A DNA stretch of 64,000 nt from Nocardioides sp. Soil774 (lineage in GTDB: Bacteria > Actinomycetota > Actinomycetes > Propionibacteriales > Nocardioidaceae), in assembly GCF_001428125.1 (NCBI RefSeq), contig NZ_LMSM01000011.1, forward strand, positions 101,033-165,032. The letters run 5' to 3'. Below the pieces are notes generated by a model that was given only the letters and a program-made list of their open reading frames with translations, searched no databases and was not told where the DNA came from. Below, piece after piece: positions 7,541-16,158 of the stretch. Position 1 is the stretch's first letter. Each line of letters opens with the position of its first letter. A program made the position numbers and the translations under genes.

Positions 7541-8788
7541 ATGCCCGACCACGGTTCCTCGGACGCCCATCCCTACCTCGCGGGGCTGGTGCTGACCGGT
7601 CGTCGGGTGGTGGTCGTCGGCGGAGGCCACGTGGCGCAGCGGCGGGTGCCGACCTTCCTCGCCGCCGGCGCCCGGGTCACCGTGGTGAGCCCGGAGGTGA
7701 CGCCGGCGATCGAGGGACTCGCCGGCGAGCTCACGCTCGTGCTGCGCGAGTTCGACGAGCCCGACGTCGACGGTGCGTGGTACGTCGTCGCCGCCACCGA
7801 CGACCCCGACGTCAACGCCCGCGTCGCGGCGGCGGCCGAGGCCCGCCACACCTTCTGCGTGCGCGCCGACGACGCCCGGGGCGGCACCGCCTGGACGCCC
7901 GCCGTCGGGCACCACGGCAGCGTCACGGTCGGCGTGCTCGGTAACCGGGAGCCGCGCAAGTCCGCGGCGCTGCGCGACGACATCGTCACCGCGCTGCGCG
8001 ACGGGCACCTCACCGCCTCCGACGCGCACGACCGCAGCCCCGGCGTCGTGCTGGTGGGCGGCGGCCCCGGCGAGCCCGAGCTGGTCACCGTCGCCGCGCG
8101 GCACGCGCTGGCCTCGGCGGACGTGGTGGTCGCCGACCGGCTCGCTCCGCGCGAGCTCCTCGACGAGCTCGGCCCGCACGTCGAGCTCATCGACGTCGCC
8201 AAGCTGCCGCGCGGGCGCTCGGCGTCGCAGGAGCTGATCAACGAGGTCATCGTCGACCGGGCGCTCGCCGGCAAGCGGGTCGTGCGGTTCAAGGGCGGCG
8301 ACAGCTTCGTCTTCGGTCGCGGCTACGAGGAGATCCAGGCCTGCGCGGCGGCGGGGGTGCCCGTCACCGTCGTGCCGGGACTGACCTCGGCCATCGCCGT
8401 GCCCGCCCGGGTCGGCATCCCGGTCACCCATCGCGGTGTCGCGCACGACTTCACCGTGATCTCCGGTCACCTGCCCCCCGGCCACCCCGAGTCGCTCGTC
8501 GACTGGGCGTCGGTCGCCGGGCTGCGCGGCACCGTGGTGCTGCTGATGGCGGTGGACAACGCGCCGGCCATCGCCGAGGTGCTGGTCGACGGCGGCCGAC
8601 CCGGCACCACGCCCGTCGCCGTCATCGTCGACGGCACCATGCCGACCGAGCGCACCGTGCTGACCACGCTGGCCGACCTGGCCGACGACCTGAGGACCCA
8701 CGAGGTGGTGCCGCCCGCGATCATCGTGGTCGGCGACGTGGTCGCAGTGGCGCGTCCGGCACACTACGCACATCATGGGCGTGCCTGA
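7541..8788 (+). CDS. cobA: Uroporphyrinogen-III C-methyltransferase fused to a precorrin-2 dehydrogenase-like domain
   Basis: A 415-residue fusion in the siroheme/cobalamin branch. Residues 1-150 are a Rossmann domain like Met8/CysG-N, with VVVVGGGHVAQRR and VVAATDDPDVN. Residues about 165-410 are the SAM-dependent methyltransferase, with VLVGGGPGEPELVT near its start, RFKGGDSFVFGRG and VVPGLTSAIAVPA. Known chemistry: two C-methylations of uroporphyrinogen III, then NAD-dependent oxidation of precorrin-2. The N-terminal domain is shorter than in E. coli CysG, so ferrochelation is uncertain. Its 3' end overlaps the next gene by 14 bases. Confidence 0.88.
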   Translation: MPDHGSSDAHPYLAGLVLTGRRVVVVGGGHVAQRRVPTFLAAGARVTVVSPEVTPAIEGLAGELTLVLREFDEPDVDGAWYVVAATDDPDVNARVAAAAEARHTFCVRADDARGGTAWTPAVGHHGSVTVGVLGNREPRKSAALRDDIVTALRDGHLTASDAHDRSPGVVLVGGGPGEPELVTVAARHALASADVVVADRLAPRELLDELGPHVELIDVAKLPRGRSASQELINEVIVDRALAGKRVVRFKGGDSFVFGRGYEEIQACAAAGVPVTVVPGLTSAIAVPARVGIPVTHRGVAHDFTVISGHLPPGHPESLVDWASVAGLRGTVVLLMAVDNAPAIAEVLVDGGRPGTTPVAVIVDGTMPTERTVLTTLADLADDLRTHEVVPPAIIVVGDVVAVARPAHYAHHGRA

Positions 8789-9593
8789 ACCGGTCGAGAT
8801 CGTCGAGATCACCGACCCCGACGACCCGCGGCTGGCCGACTACCGCGACCTGCGCGACGTCGAGCTGCGCAAGAGCCTCGAGGCCGAGCACGGGCTGTTC
8901 CTCGCCGAGGGCGAGAAGGTGGTGCGCCGCGCGGTCGAGGCGGGCTACGAGGCGCGGTCGTTCCTGATGGCGCCGCGCTGGGTCGACGGCCTCGGCGACG
9001 TCCTCTCCCGCGGCCCGGGTCCCTGCTACGTCATGCCCGAGCGGACGATCGAGCAGGTCACCGGCTTCCACGTGCACCGCGGCGCGCTCGCGTCCCTCCA
9101 CCGGCGGCCGCTGCCCACGGTCGACGAGGTGCTCGCCGGCGCACGCTCGGTGCTGGTGCTCGAGGACCTGGTCGACCACACCAACGTCGGTGCGATCTTC
9201 CGCTCCGGCGCCGCGCTCGGCTTCGACGCCGTCCTGCTCGCACCCCGCTGCGCCGACCCGCTCTACCGCCGCTCGATCAAGGTCGGCATGGGCGCGGTGT
9301 TCACCACCCCGTGGACCCGCCTGCCCGACTGGTACGACGCCCTGCCGCAGCTCTCGTCCCGCGGGTTCACCACGGTGGCGCTCACCCTGTCGCCCGACTC
9401 GGTGCCGATCGAGGACGCCGTCGCCGGGGTCGACCGGCTCGCCCTCGTGCTGGGGTCGGAGGGGCACGGTCTCTCGGCGAGGTGGGAGACCTCCGCCGAC
9501 CGACGAGCGATCATCGCGATGCGCGCCGGCATCGACTCGCTCAACGTCGCCGCCGCCACTGCGGTGGCGTGCTACGCCGCCGCCCGCCGCTGA
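8775..9593 (+). CDS. SpoU/TrmH-family RNA 2'-O-methyltransferase
   Basis: A 272-residue protein: an N-terminal substrate-binding domain (residues 1-110, with LFLAEGEKVVRRAVEAG) and a C-terminal SPOUT knot. The SAM motifs are DHTNVGAIFRSGAALG, VLGSEGHGLS and SLNVAAATAVACY. These enzymes methylate ribose 2'-OH groups in tRNA or rRNA; which site is modified cannot be told. It overlaps the cobA-type gene by 14 bases. Two further SpoU paralogues lie at 10222-11016 and 44271-45065. Confidence 0.87.
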   Translation: MGVPEPVEIVEITDPDDPRLADYRDLRDVELRKSLEAEHGLFLAEGEKVVRRAVEAGYEARSFLMAPRWVDGLGDVLSRGPGPCYVMPERTIEQVTGFHVHRGALASLHRRPLPTVDEVLAGARSVLVLEDLVDHTNVGAIFRSGAALGFDAVLLAPRCADPLYRRSIKVGMGAVFTTPWTRLPDWYDALPQLSSRGFTTVALTLSPDSVPIEDAVAGVDRLALVLGSEGHGLSARWETSADRRAIIAMRAGIDSLNVAAATAVACYAAARR

Positions 9594-9597
9594 CCGC

Positions 9598-10209
9598 TCA
9601 GGCGTCCCTCAGCCGGTGGCGCAGCCGGCGCGCGACCACGACGACCAGCGCCACGGCGAGCAGCGCGTAGACGACGTTGCCCACGCTGCCGACGTAGCCC
9701 TCCACGCGGTGCCACTGCGCGCCCAGCTCGTAGCCGGCGAGCACCAGGGCCGCGTTCCAGACCAGGCTGCCGGCGGTGGTGTAGAGGCAGAACGTCGCCA
9801 GCGGCATCCGGTCCACCCCCGCGGGGATGGAGACCAGGCTGCGCACGCCCGGCACGAGCCGGCCGAAGAACACCGCCGTGCGACCGTTGCGGCCGAACCA
9901 CGCCACCGCACGGCGTACGTCGTCGGCGTGCACCAGCGGGATCCGGTCGGCGAGCGCGCAGGTGCGCTCGAGGCCCCACGCGGCGCCGAGCCAGTAGAGG
10001 ACCAGCGCGCCCACCAGGGAGCCCGCGGTCGCCCACGCGATGGCGGCCCAGACGCCGTAGTGGCCCTGGCTCGCCGTGTAGCCGGCGAGCGGCAGCACGA
10101 GCTCGCTCGGCACCGGTGGGAAGACCGTCTCCAGGGCGGTCGCGAGGCCGACGCCGGGCGCGCCGACGGTGCGCATGACCAGGACGACCCAGTCGAGCAC
10201 TGCGTCCAC
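9598..10209 (-). CDS. DedA-family membrane protein
   Basis: A 203-residue protein with about four to five hydrophobic segments. DedA landmarks are PPVPSELVLPLAGY near residue 35 and FFGRLVPGVRSLVSIPAG near residue 110, including the conserved Arg. DedA proteins act in undecaprenyl-phosphate or phospholipid flipping and membrane homeostasis; which applies here is unknown. GTG start. It lies 12 bases after the SpoU gene on the same strand, so it may be the last gene of the def-SpoU-dedA unit. Confidence 0.85.
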   Translation of the reverse strand: MDAVLDWVVLVMRTVGAPGVGLATALETVFPPVPSELVLPLAGYTASQGHYGVWAAIAWATAGSLVGALVLYWLGAAWGLERTCALADRIPLVHADDVRRAVAWFGRNGRTAVFFGRLVPGVRSLVSIPAGVDRMPLATFCLYTTAGSLVWNAALVLAGYELGAQWHRVEGYVGSVGNVVYALLAVALVVVVARRLRHRLRDA

Positions 10210-10221
10210 GGATCCGGCCGC

Positions 10222-11016
10222 TCAGCCGCGCTGCCGCAGGGCCTCGTGCAGCACGATCGAGCCCGCGACGGCGGCGTTGAGCGATGAGGCGGTGCCGGTC
10301 ATCGCGATGCTGACGATGTCGTCGCACGCCGCCCGCCAGCCCGAGGAGATGCCGTGGGTCTCGTTGCCCACGACCACCACCAGCCGCCCCGACAGGTCGA
10401 CCTCGCCGAGCGGGCTGCCCTCCTCGTCGGTGCCCACGATCCGGTAGCCGTGGGCGTGCGCGTGCTCGACCACCGGACCGTGTCCCGGCACCCGCAGCAC
10501 CGTGAGGGCGAAGAGCGAGCCGGTGCTCGCGCGCACCGACTGCGGGTCGTAGGGATCGGCCGCGTGGCCGGTCACCACGAGCGCGGAGGCGCCGAACGCG
10601 TCCGCCGAGCGGGCCAGGGTGCCGATGTTGCCCGGGCTGGTGGGGCGGTCGAAGACCACGACCGGGCCGTGCGGCCGCGAGGAGTCGGCGAGGCGGGCCA
10701 CGCCGTCGTCCGGCATCTCGACGACGGCCACGAGCTCGGCGCCGTCCTTGCCGCTGAGCCGGGCGTGCAGGTCGGGGGACAGCACCACGCGCTCCGCGTC
10801 GGTGCTCGCCCACAGCTCGTCGGACCAGGCCGAGCCGGCGCCGTCGGCGCGCAGCAGCGCCCGCACCGTCCAGCCCTCCTCGACCGCCCGGGTGATGGGG
10901 CGTACGCCCTGCACGAGGAGCTCACGGTTGCGGTGGCGCTTGGAGCGGTTGGTCAGCAGCGCCTCCCACTGCTGGAAGCGGGCGTTCTCGCGGGTGATGC
11001 GTAGGTCCTGCATCAC
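10222..11016 (-). CDS. SpoU/TrmH-family RNA 2'-O-methyltransferase
   Basis: A 264-residue paralogue of the gene at 8775. The N-terminal domain has NRSKRHRNRELLVQGVRP, typical of enzymes that contact rRNA or tRNA. The catalytic domain has FDRPTSPGNIGTLARSADAFG, VVVGNETHGIS and SSLNAAVAGSIVLHEA. Its ATG overlaps the stop of the deformylase gene (ATGA), so the two are coupled: one modifies RNA, the other removes N-formyl groups. Substrate RNA is unknown. Confidence 0.85.
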   Translation of the reverse strand: MMQDLRITRENARFQQWEALLTNRSKRHRNRELLVQGVRPITRAVEEGWTVRALLRADGAGSAWSDELWASTDAERVVLSPDLHARLSGKDGAELVAVVEMPDDGVARLADSSRPHGPVVVFDRPTSPGNIGTLARSADAFGASALVVTGHAADPYDPQSVRASTGSLFALTVLRVPGHGPVVEHAHAHGYRIVGTDEEGSPLGEVDLSGRLVVVVGNETHGISSGWRAACDDIVSIAMTGTASSLNAAVAGSIVLHEALRQRG

Positions 11017-11645
11017 GCGGTCCCGTCGGCGGGCCAGGTGAGCGGGTAGTCGTCGACAGCGGCGTCGTGCTTCTTGCCCAGCCGCTTGCGCGACTTCGCC
11101 GAGAGCCGGTCACCGAAGACGGTGCCGAGGGTGTGGTCGGTCTCGTGCTGCAGGCACCGGGCAAGCAGCCCGTCGCCCTCGAACGACACCGGCTGGCCGT
11201 CGAGACCCTGGCCGTCGACGCGCGCCCAGTCGGGGCGGGCGCACGGCTCGAAGGATCCCGGGAAGGACAGGCAGCCCTCGTCGTCGCTGTCCAAGTGGCG
11301 GTCCTTGCCCTCGGGGAGGGTGAGGACGGGATTGCAGACCACGCCGACGGTGTGGACGCCCTCGTCGTCGGGGCAGTCGAAGACGAACATCGCGACGTCC
11401 TCGCCGACCTGGCAGGCGGCCAGGCCCACGCCCTCGGCGGCGTACATCGTGGCGACCATGTCGGCGGCCAGCTGCCGCAGCGCGTCGTCGTACGCCGTCA
11501 CCGCGGCCTGGGGCCGGTGCATGACCGGCGTGCCCCAGCGGGTGATGGCGCGCACCGCCCCGCCCTCGGGGAGCGGGCCGTGCGGGGCCTGCACGTCGGG
11601 CTGGTCGGCCCTGTGCTTCTCGGTGCTGGGCTCGTGGTCGGGCAT
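11013..11645 (-). CDS. def: Peptide deformylase
   Basis: A 210-residue metalloprotease that removes the formyl group from nascent N-terminal methionine. All three family motifs are present: EGVGLAACQ (motif 1), EGCLSFPG with the metal-binding Cys (motif 2) and QHETDH with both metal-binding His and the catalytic Glu (motif 3). The start chosen is the ATG at 11645, 7 bases from a -10-like TAGGAT; a longer reading to 11705 would include non-homologous sequence. Because peptide deformylase is normally essential, this or a paralogue elsewhere must be functional. Confidence 0.92.
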   Translation of the reverse strand: MPDHEPSTEKHRADQPDVQAPHGPLPEGGAVRAITRWGTPVMHRPQAAVTAYDDALRQLAADMVATMYAAEGVGLAACQVGEDVAMFVFDCPDDEGVHTVGVVCNPVLTLPEGKDRHLDSDDEGCLSFPGSFEPCARPDWARVDGQGLDGQPVSFEGDGLLARCLQHETDHTLGTVFGDRLSAKSRKRLGKKHDAAVDDYPLTWPADGTA

Positions 11646-11652
11646 GCGGTGG

Positions 11653-11658
11653 ATCCTA
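11653..11658 (-). promoter_or_regulatory. -10 hexamer TAGGAT, leaderless promoter of def
   Basis: On the minus strand TAGGAT is followed by CCACCGC and the ATG at 11645. Confidence 0.5.
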
Positions 11659-11708
11659 GCCAGCGGGGGCCGGGTGACCCGCACCACGCAGGAGCCTCTG
11701 GCCAAAGG

Positions 11709-11725
11709 TGTAACTCGCAGTTACA
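11709..11725 (+). promoter_or_regulatory. Perfect 17-base palindrome, candidate repressor operator of the acyl-CoA dehydrogenase pair
   Basis: TGTAACTCGCAGTTACA has perfect 7-base arms around CGC. It overlaps a -10-like TTACAT (11721-11726) that stands 7 bases before the ATG at 11734. A repressor bound here would block a leaderless promoter. The size and symmetry fit TetR-family operators common at fatty acid genes, but no regulator gene is adjacent. Confidence 0.65.
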
Positions 11726-11733
11726 TTTGGGTC

Positions 11734-13095
11734 ATGTCCCCCAAGTTCGGCCTGCGACCCGGAGGTCGCCACGGGCTGTCGTCCCGCGAGACCCGCGATC
11801 CCATCGGCTTCGCCGTCGCCGCCGTCAACCGGCTGGCCCAGAGCGACCTCATCGACCGCGTCGGGCTGCGCAAGCAGGCCGAGCAGGCGGTCTACTCCAC
11901 GACCCGCAACGGCTTCCGCGCCGCCACGGCCGCCGGGCGCACCTTCGCCCGCGTGGGCCGCAGCACCGCGGGGGAGCGGCCCGCCGCCGCGGAGTCCCGC
12001 GGGGTCTTCGACCTGACCCCGACCGACGACGAGGCGATGCTGCTCGAGGTGGTGCGCGAGCTCGCCGACGAGCTCCTGCGCCCGGCCGCGTCGGCCGCCG
12101 ACGCCGCCTGCGCCGCGCCCCCGGAGGTCCTCCTCGCCGCCCAAGAGGTCGGGCTGCCGGGCCTCGGCGTGCCCGACTCGCTCGGCGGCATCATGGAGGA
12201 GCGCTCGGCCATGGCCGGCGCCCTGGTCGCCGAGGCGCTCGCCCACGGCGACATGGGCCTCGCCGTCGCCACGCTCGCACCCGGCGCGGTCGCGACCGCG
12301 ATCGGCCTGTGGGGCACCGAGGCCCAGCAGCAGACCTACCTCCCGGCCTTCACCGGCAACGACGTCCCGGCGGCCGCCCTCACGATCGCCGAGCCGACCG
12401 TCCTGTTCGACCCGTTCGCGCTGGCCACGACCGCGCTGCGCGACGGCGACGGCTTCGTGCTCGACGGCGTGAAGTCGGCCGTCGTGCGTGGCGCCGAGGC
12501 CGAGCTGTTCGTCGTCGCGGCCATGCTCGACGGCACCCCCGCCCTCTTCCTCGTGGAGTCAGGGGCTGACGGCCTCGAGGTCGAGGCCGACCCGTCGATG
12601 GGCGTGCGCGCGGCGGGGCTGTCGCGCCTGCACCTCACCGGCGTACGGGTCGGCGCGGACGCGCTGCTCGGCGACACCGAGGGCGTCGCCTTCCGCGAGT
12701 GCGTGCGCCTGTCGCGACTGGCGTGGTGCGCGCTCGCCGTCGGCACCGGGCAGGCCGTGCTCGACTACGTCACCGACTACGTCAACGGGCGCGAGGCGTT
12801 CGGTGAGCCGATCAGCCACCGCCAGTCGGTGGCGTTCATGGTCGCCGACATCGCCATCGAGGTGCAGGCCATGCGCCTGCTCACCTGGAAGGCGGCCTCG
12901 CGGGCCTCGCGGGGCCAGGACTTCTCCCGCGAGGTGGGGCTGGCCCGCCAGCTCTGCAGCGAGAAGGGCATGCGGATCGGCCTCGACGGCGTGCAGCTGC
13001 TCGGCGGACACGGCTTCGTCAAGGAGCACCCGGTGGAACGGTGGTACCGCGACCTGCGGGCCGTCGGCGTGATGGAAGGCGTGGTGATGCTCTGA
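11734..13095 (+). CDS. Acyl-CoA dehydrogenase-family protein (FadE-like), first of a pair
   Basis: A 453-residue flavoprotein-family protein. After an N-terminal extension of about 95 residues comes the ACAD fold: an alpha domain, a beta domain (TIAEPTVLFDP, near residue 222) and a C-terminal helical domain (GREAFGEPISHRQSVAFMVA, then LLGGHGFVKEHPVERWYRD). The chain ends at MEGVVML, just after the position where the usual EGT motif starts, so it is shortened at its end. It overlaps the second dehydrogenase by one base. Adjacent FadE pairs form alpha2beta2 complexes in some actinobacteria, so a heteromer is plausible. The substrate is unknown. Confidence 0.83.
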   Translation: MSPKFGLRPGGRHGLSSRETRDPIGFAVAAVNRLAQSDLIDRVGLRKQAEQAVYSTTRNGFRAATAAGRTFARVGRSTAGERPAAAESRGVFDLTPTDDEAMLLEVVRELADELLRPAASAADAACAAPPEVLLAAQEVGLPGLGVPDSLGGIMEERSAMAGALVAEALAHGDMGLAVATLAPGAVATAIGLWGTEAQQQTYLPAFTGNDVPAAALTIAEPTVLFDPFALATTALRDGDGFVLDGVKSAVVRGAEAELFVVAAMLDGTPALFLVESGADGLEVEADPSMGVRAAGLSRLHLTGVRVGADALLGDTEGVAFRECVRLSRLAWCALAVGTGQAVLDYVTDYVNGREAFGEPISHRQSVAFMVADIAIEVQAMRLLTWKAASRASRGQDFSREVGLARQLCSEKGMRIGLDGVQLLGGHGFVKEHPVERWYRDLRAVGVMEGVVML

Positions 13096-14309
13096 TGATC
13101 AACCTCGAGACCCCGAGGAAGCAGGCCGGCCTGGTCGACCAGGCCCACCAGCTGGCGATGAACATGCTGCGCCCGATCTCGCGCAAGTACGACCGCGCGG
13201 AGCACGACTACCCCAAGGAGCTCGACATGCTCGCCGCGCTGATCGACGGCGTGAGCGAGACGGGCGCGACCGGCGGCGCCGGTGCGGGCGGCGTACGCCG
13301 TGACGCCTCGGCCGAGGACGCCGGCAAGGTCCGCAACGGCGCCAACCTCGCCTCCGTGCTGTCCATCGCCGAGATGTGCTGGGGCGACACCGCCCTGCTG
13401 CTGTCGATGCCGCGCCAAGGCCTGGGCAACTCGGCGATCGCGTCGGTGGCCGACGAGGAGCAGCTCGAGCGCTACAAGGGCACGTGGGCCGCGATGGCGA
13501 TCACCGAGCCCGGCACCGGCTCGGACTCGGCCAACATCACCACGACGGCCGTCAAGGACGGCGACCACTACGTCATCAACGGCGAGAAGATCTATGTCAC
13601 CTCCGGCGACCGCGCCGACAGCGTGGTGGTCTGGGCGACCCTCGACAAGGAGCTCGGGCGGGCGGCGATCAAGTCGTTCCTGGTCCGCAAGGACAACCCC
13701 GGGCTCAAGGTCGAGCGGCTCGAGCACAAGCTCGGCATCCGGGCCTCCGACACCGCCGCGATCACCTTCACCGACTGCCGGGTGCCGGCCGAGGACCTCC
13801 TCGGCTCCCCGGAGATCGACACCAAGTCCGGCTTCGCCGGCGCGATGGCGACCTTCGACAACACCCGCCCGCTCGTCGCAGCGATGGCTGTGGGCTGCGC
13901 CCGCGCCTCGCTCGACCTCACCCGCGACCTGCTCGACCAGGCCGGCGTCGTCATCGACTACGACCGTCCCGCCCAGGCGCAGAGCGCCGCGGCGGCGACC
14001 TTCCTGCGGCTCGAGGCCGACTGGGAGGGCGCGAAGCTGCTGATGATGCAGGCGGCCTGGATGGCGGACAACCGCAAGCCCAACTCGCTCGAGGCCTCCA
14101 TGGCCAAGGCCAAGGCCGGGCGTGTGGGCTCGGACGTCACGCTGTCGTGCGTGCAGCTGTGCGGCACGCTCGGCTACAGCGAGGCCGAGCTGCTCGAGAA
14201 GTGGGCCCGCGACTCCAAGATCCTCGACATCTTCGAGGGCACGCAGCAGATCCAGCTGTTGATCGTGGCGCGCAGGGTGCTCGGGCTGTCGAGCGCCGAG
14301 CTGAAGTAG
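13095..14309 (+). CDS. Acyl-CoA dehydrogenase (FadE-like), second of a pair
   Basis: A 404-residue dehydrogenase oxidising an acyl-CoA with FAD. The flavin/substrate region reads AITEPGTGSDSANITTTA, followed by YVINGEKIYVTSGDRAD. The catalytic Glu is in DIFEGTQQIQ near the C-terminus, and LCGTLGYS is the conserved helix before it. The ATG at 13095 shares one base with the preceding TGA (TGATG). This member keeps the full active site, whereas its upstream partner ends early, which suggests a division of labour. Confidence 0.88.
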   Translation: MINLETPRKQAGLVDQAHQLAMNMLRPISRKYDRAEHDYPKELDMLAALIDGVSETGATGGAGAGGVRRDASAEDAGKVRNGANLASVLSIAEMCWGDTALLLSMPRQGLGNSAIASVADEEQLERYKGTWAAMAITEPGTGSDSANITTTAVKDGDHYVINGEKIYVTSGDRADSVVVWATLDKELGRAAIKSFLVRKDNPGLKVERLEHKLGIRASDTAAITFTDCRVPAEDLLGSPEIDTKSGFAGAMATFDNTRPLVAAMAVGCARASLDLTRDLLDQAGVVIDYDRPAQAQSAAAATFLRLEADWEGAKLLMMQAAWMADNRKPNSLEASMAKAKAGRVGSDVTLSCVQLCGTLGYSEAELLEKWARDSKILDIFEGTQQIQLLIVARRVLGLSSAELK

Positions 14310-14314
14310 GCCGG

Positions 14315-14608
14315 TCAGGAGACGGACTTGAAGGGGTCGTGCTCGGCGAGCAGCTTGTCGACGCGGGCCTGGTCGATGCGGTGGAAGACCCGTGCGTCCT
14401 CCTGCTGGTCGCGGATGACCTTCGCCAAGGTGAACGCGGAGGTCGTGAGGTAGAGGGTCCCGAGGGCGAGGAAGCCCTTGATCCAGGGATCGGCCTGCAT
14501 GAAGTAGATCGCGACGAGCATCGCGAACAGCGAGGCGCCGAAGGAGATGGCGGCCTGGAGGGCGAAGGCGGCGGTGTTCTTGGCGGTGGAGTCGGTCTTG
14601 GAAGGCAT
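14315..14608 (-). CDS. YiaA/YiaB-type two-helix membrane protein
   Basis: A 97-residue protein with two hydrophobic helices (about residues 10-32 and 40-60, the first with FALQAAISFGASLFAMLVAI) and a charged C-terminal tail. This matches the YiaAB two-helix domain; function unknown. The ATG at 14608 is preferred because upstream residues in the longer frame look non-coding. It converges with the dehydrogenase pair, leaving 5 bases between stops. Confidence 0.75.
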   Translation of the reverse strand: MPSKTDSTAKNTAAFALQAAISFGASLFAMLVAIYFMQADPWIKGFLALGTLYLTTSAFTLAKVIRDQQEDARVFHRIDQARVDKLLAEHDPFKSVS

Positions 14609-14693
14609 GGCAGGAGCCTGCTCCCGCAGACGCCGGGCCGGACCTGTCGACGTACCCGACGTCGGGTGAGTACACCTCCTCAACCGCGCCGAG

Positions 14694-14699
14694 TACCTT
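14694..14699 (+). promoter_or_regulatory. -10 hexamer TACCTT, leaderless promoter of the decarboxylase gene
   Basis: TACCTT is followed by CTCCGC and the ATG at 14706. Confidence 0.5.
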
Positions 14700-14705
14700 C
14701 TCCGC

Positions 14706-16145
14706 ATGCCGGACCAGCCAGCCCACATGTCGCCCGAGGAGTTCCGTCGCCACGGCCACGCCGCCATCGACTGGATCGCCGACTACTGGGCCTCGCTCGA
14801 CGACCTGCCCGTGCGCGCCCAGGTCGCGCCCGGCGACGTACGCCGTCAGCTGCCCGCGTCGGCTCCCGAGCACGGCGAGCCCTTCGACGCCCTGCTGGCC
14901 GACCTCGACCGCGTGGTCGTGCCGGGACTGACCCACTGGCAGCACCCGCGCTTCTTCGCCTACTTCCCGGCCAACTCCTCCCCGGCCGCGATCCTCGGTG
15001 ACCTGCTCTCCAGCGGCATCGGCGCGCAGGGGATGATCTGGGCGACCAGCCCGGCCGTGACCGAGGTCGAGCAGGTCGTCCTCGACTGGTTCGCCGAGGC
15101 GTTGGGCCTGCCGGAGGCGTTCCGCAGCGACGGGCCCGGCGGCGGCGTCATCCAGGACACCGCGTCGACGGCGACCTTCACCGCGCTGCTCTCCGCGCTG
15201 CACCGCGCCAGTGGGGGCGAGGTCCGAGCGCACGGCGTCGGCGACGTCCGGTGGCGGGTCTACGGCTCGACGCAGGCGCACTCGTCGCTCGTCAAGGCCG
15301 CCATGATGGCCGGGCTCGGCGAGCACGCGGTGCGCACCGTCGCCGTCGACCCCGTGACCCAGGCGATCGACGTCACCGCGCTGCACGAGGCGCTCCGCGA
15401 GGACATGGAGGCGGGCATGCGCCCGGTGATGGTGCACCTCGCCGCCGGATCGACGTCGACGGGCGCGATGGACGACATCGCCGCCGTCGCCGACGTCGTC
15501 CGCGAGTCGGGTGCGTGGCTGCACGTGGACGCCGCCTGGGCCGGCGTCGCTGCCGTGTGCCCCGAGCACCGCGACTTCCTCGCCGGCGTCGAGGCAGCCG
15601 ACTCCTTCGTCACCAACCCCCACAAGTGGCTGCTGACGACCTTCGACTGCAGCACCTTCTGGGTGCGCGACCGCAGCGCGCTGACGGGTGCGATGTCGAT
15701 CCTCCCCGAATACCTCCGCAACGCCGCCACCGAGTCGGGCGAGGTCGTGGACTACCGCGACTGGCACCCGCAGCTGGGCCGACGGTTCCGGGCGATCAAG
15801 CTCTGGGCGGTGCTGCGCACCTACGGGCTCGAGGGCCTCCGCGCCCACGTGCGCAGCGGCATCGCGCTCGCCGACCACGTCGCGGACCTGGTGCGCGCCG
15901 ACGACCGGTTCGAGATGGTCACCGACCCGTCGCTCTCGCTCGTGGTGTTCCGGCTGCGGGCCGGCGACGAGCAGACGCTCGCGGCGATGGAGGCCGTCAA
16001 CGCCTCCGGCGAGGCCTACCTGAGCCACACCACGGTCAACGGGCGCGCCGCGATCCGGCTCGCGGTCGGGAGCTGGCGCACCACGGAGGCGGACGTCGAC
16101 CGCACCTGGCGGGCGCTGCAGGAGGCCGCGACCGCCCAGGGCTGA
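14706..16145 (+). CDS. Pyridoxal-phosphate amino acid decarboxylase (aromatic-L-amino-acid type)
   Basis: A 479-residue group II decarboxylase. HPRFFAYFPANSSPAAILGD lies in the first third, HVDAAWAG carries the Asp that contacts the PLP nitrogen, and NPHKWLLT carries the Schiff-base Lys307. Length and motifs match the DDC/TDC branch (tryptophan, tyrosine, phenylalanine or DOPA decarboxylases) rather than glutamate decarboxylase. The product would be a biogenic amine. It stands alone with a leaderless-type promoter; no transporter or oxidase is adjacent. Confidence 0.87.
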   Translation: MPDQPAHMSPEEFRRHGHAAIDWIADYWASLDDLPVRAQVAPGDVRRQLPASAPEHGEPFDALLADLDRVVVPGLTHWQHPRFFAYFPANSSPAAILGDLLSSGIGAQGMIWATSPAVTEVEQVVLDWFAEALGLPEAFRSDGPGGGVIQDTASTATFTALLSALHRASGGEVRAHGVGDVRWRVYGSTQAHSSLVKAAMMAGLGEHAVRTVAVDPVTQAIDVTALHEALREDMEAGMRPVMVHLAAGSTSTGAMDDIAAVADVVRESGAWLHVDAAWAGVAAVCPEHRDFLAGVEAADSFVTNPHKWLLTTFDCSTFWVRDRSALTGAMSILPEYLRNAATESGEVVDYRDWHPQLGRRFRAIKLWAVLRTYGLEGLRAHVRSGIALADHVADLVRADDRFEMVTDPSLSLVVFRLRAGDEQTLAAMEAVNASGEAYLSHTTVNGRAAIRLAVGSWRTTEADVDRTWRALQEAATAQG

Positions 16146-16158
16146 CAGGGTGGAGGGC

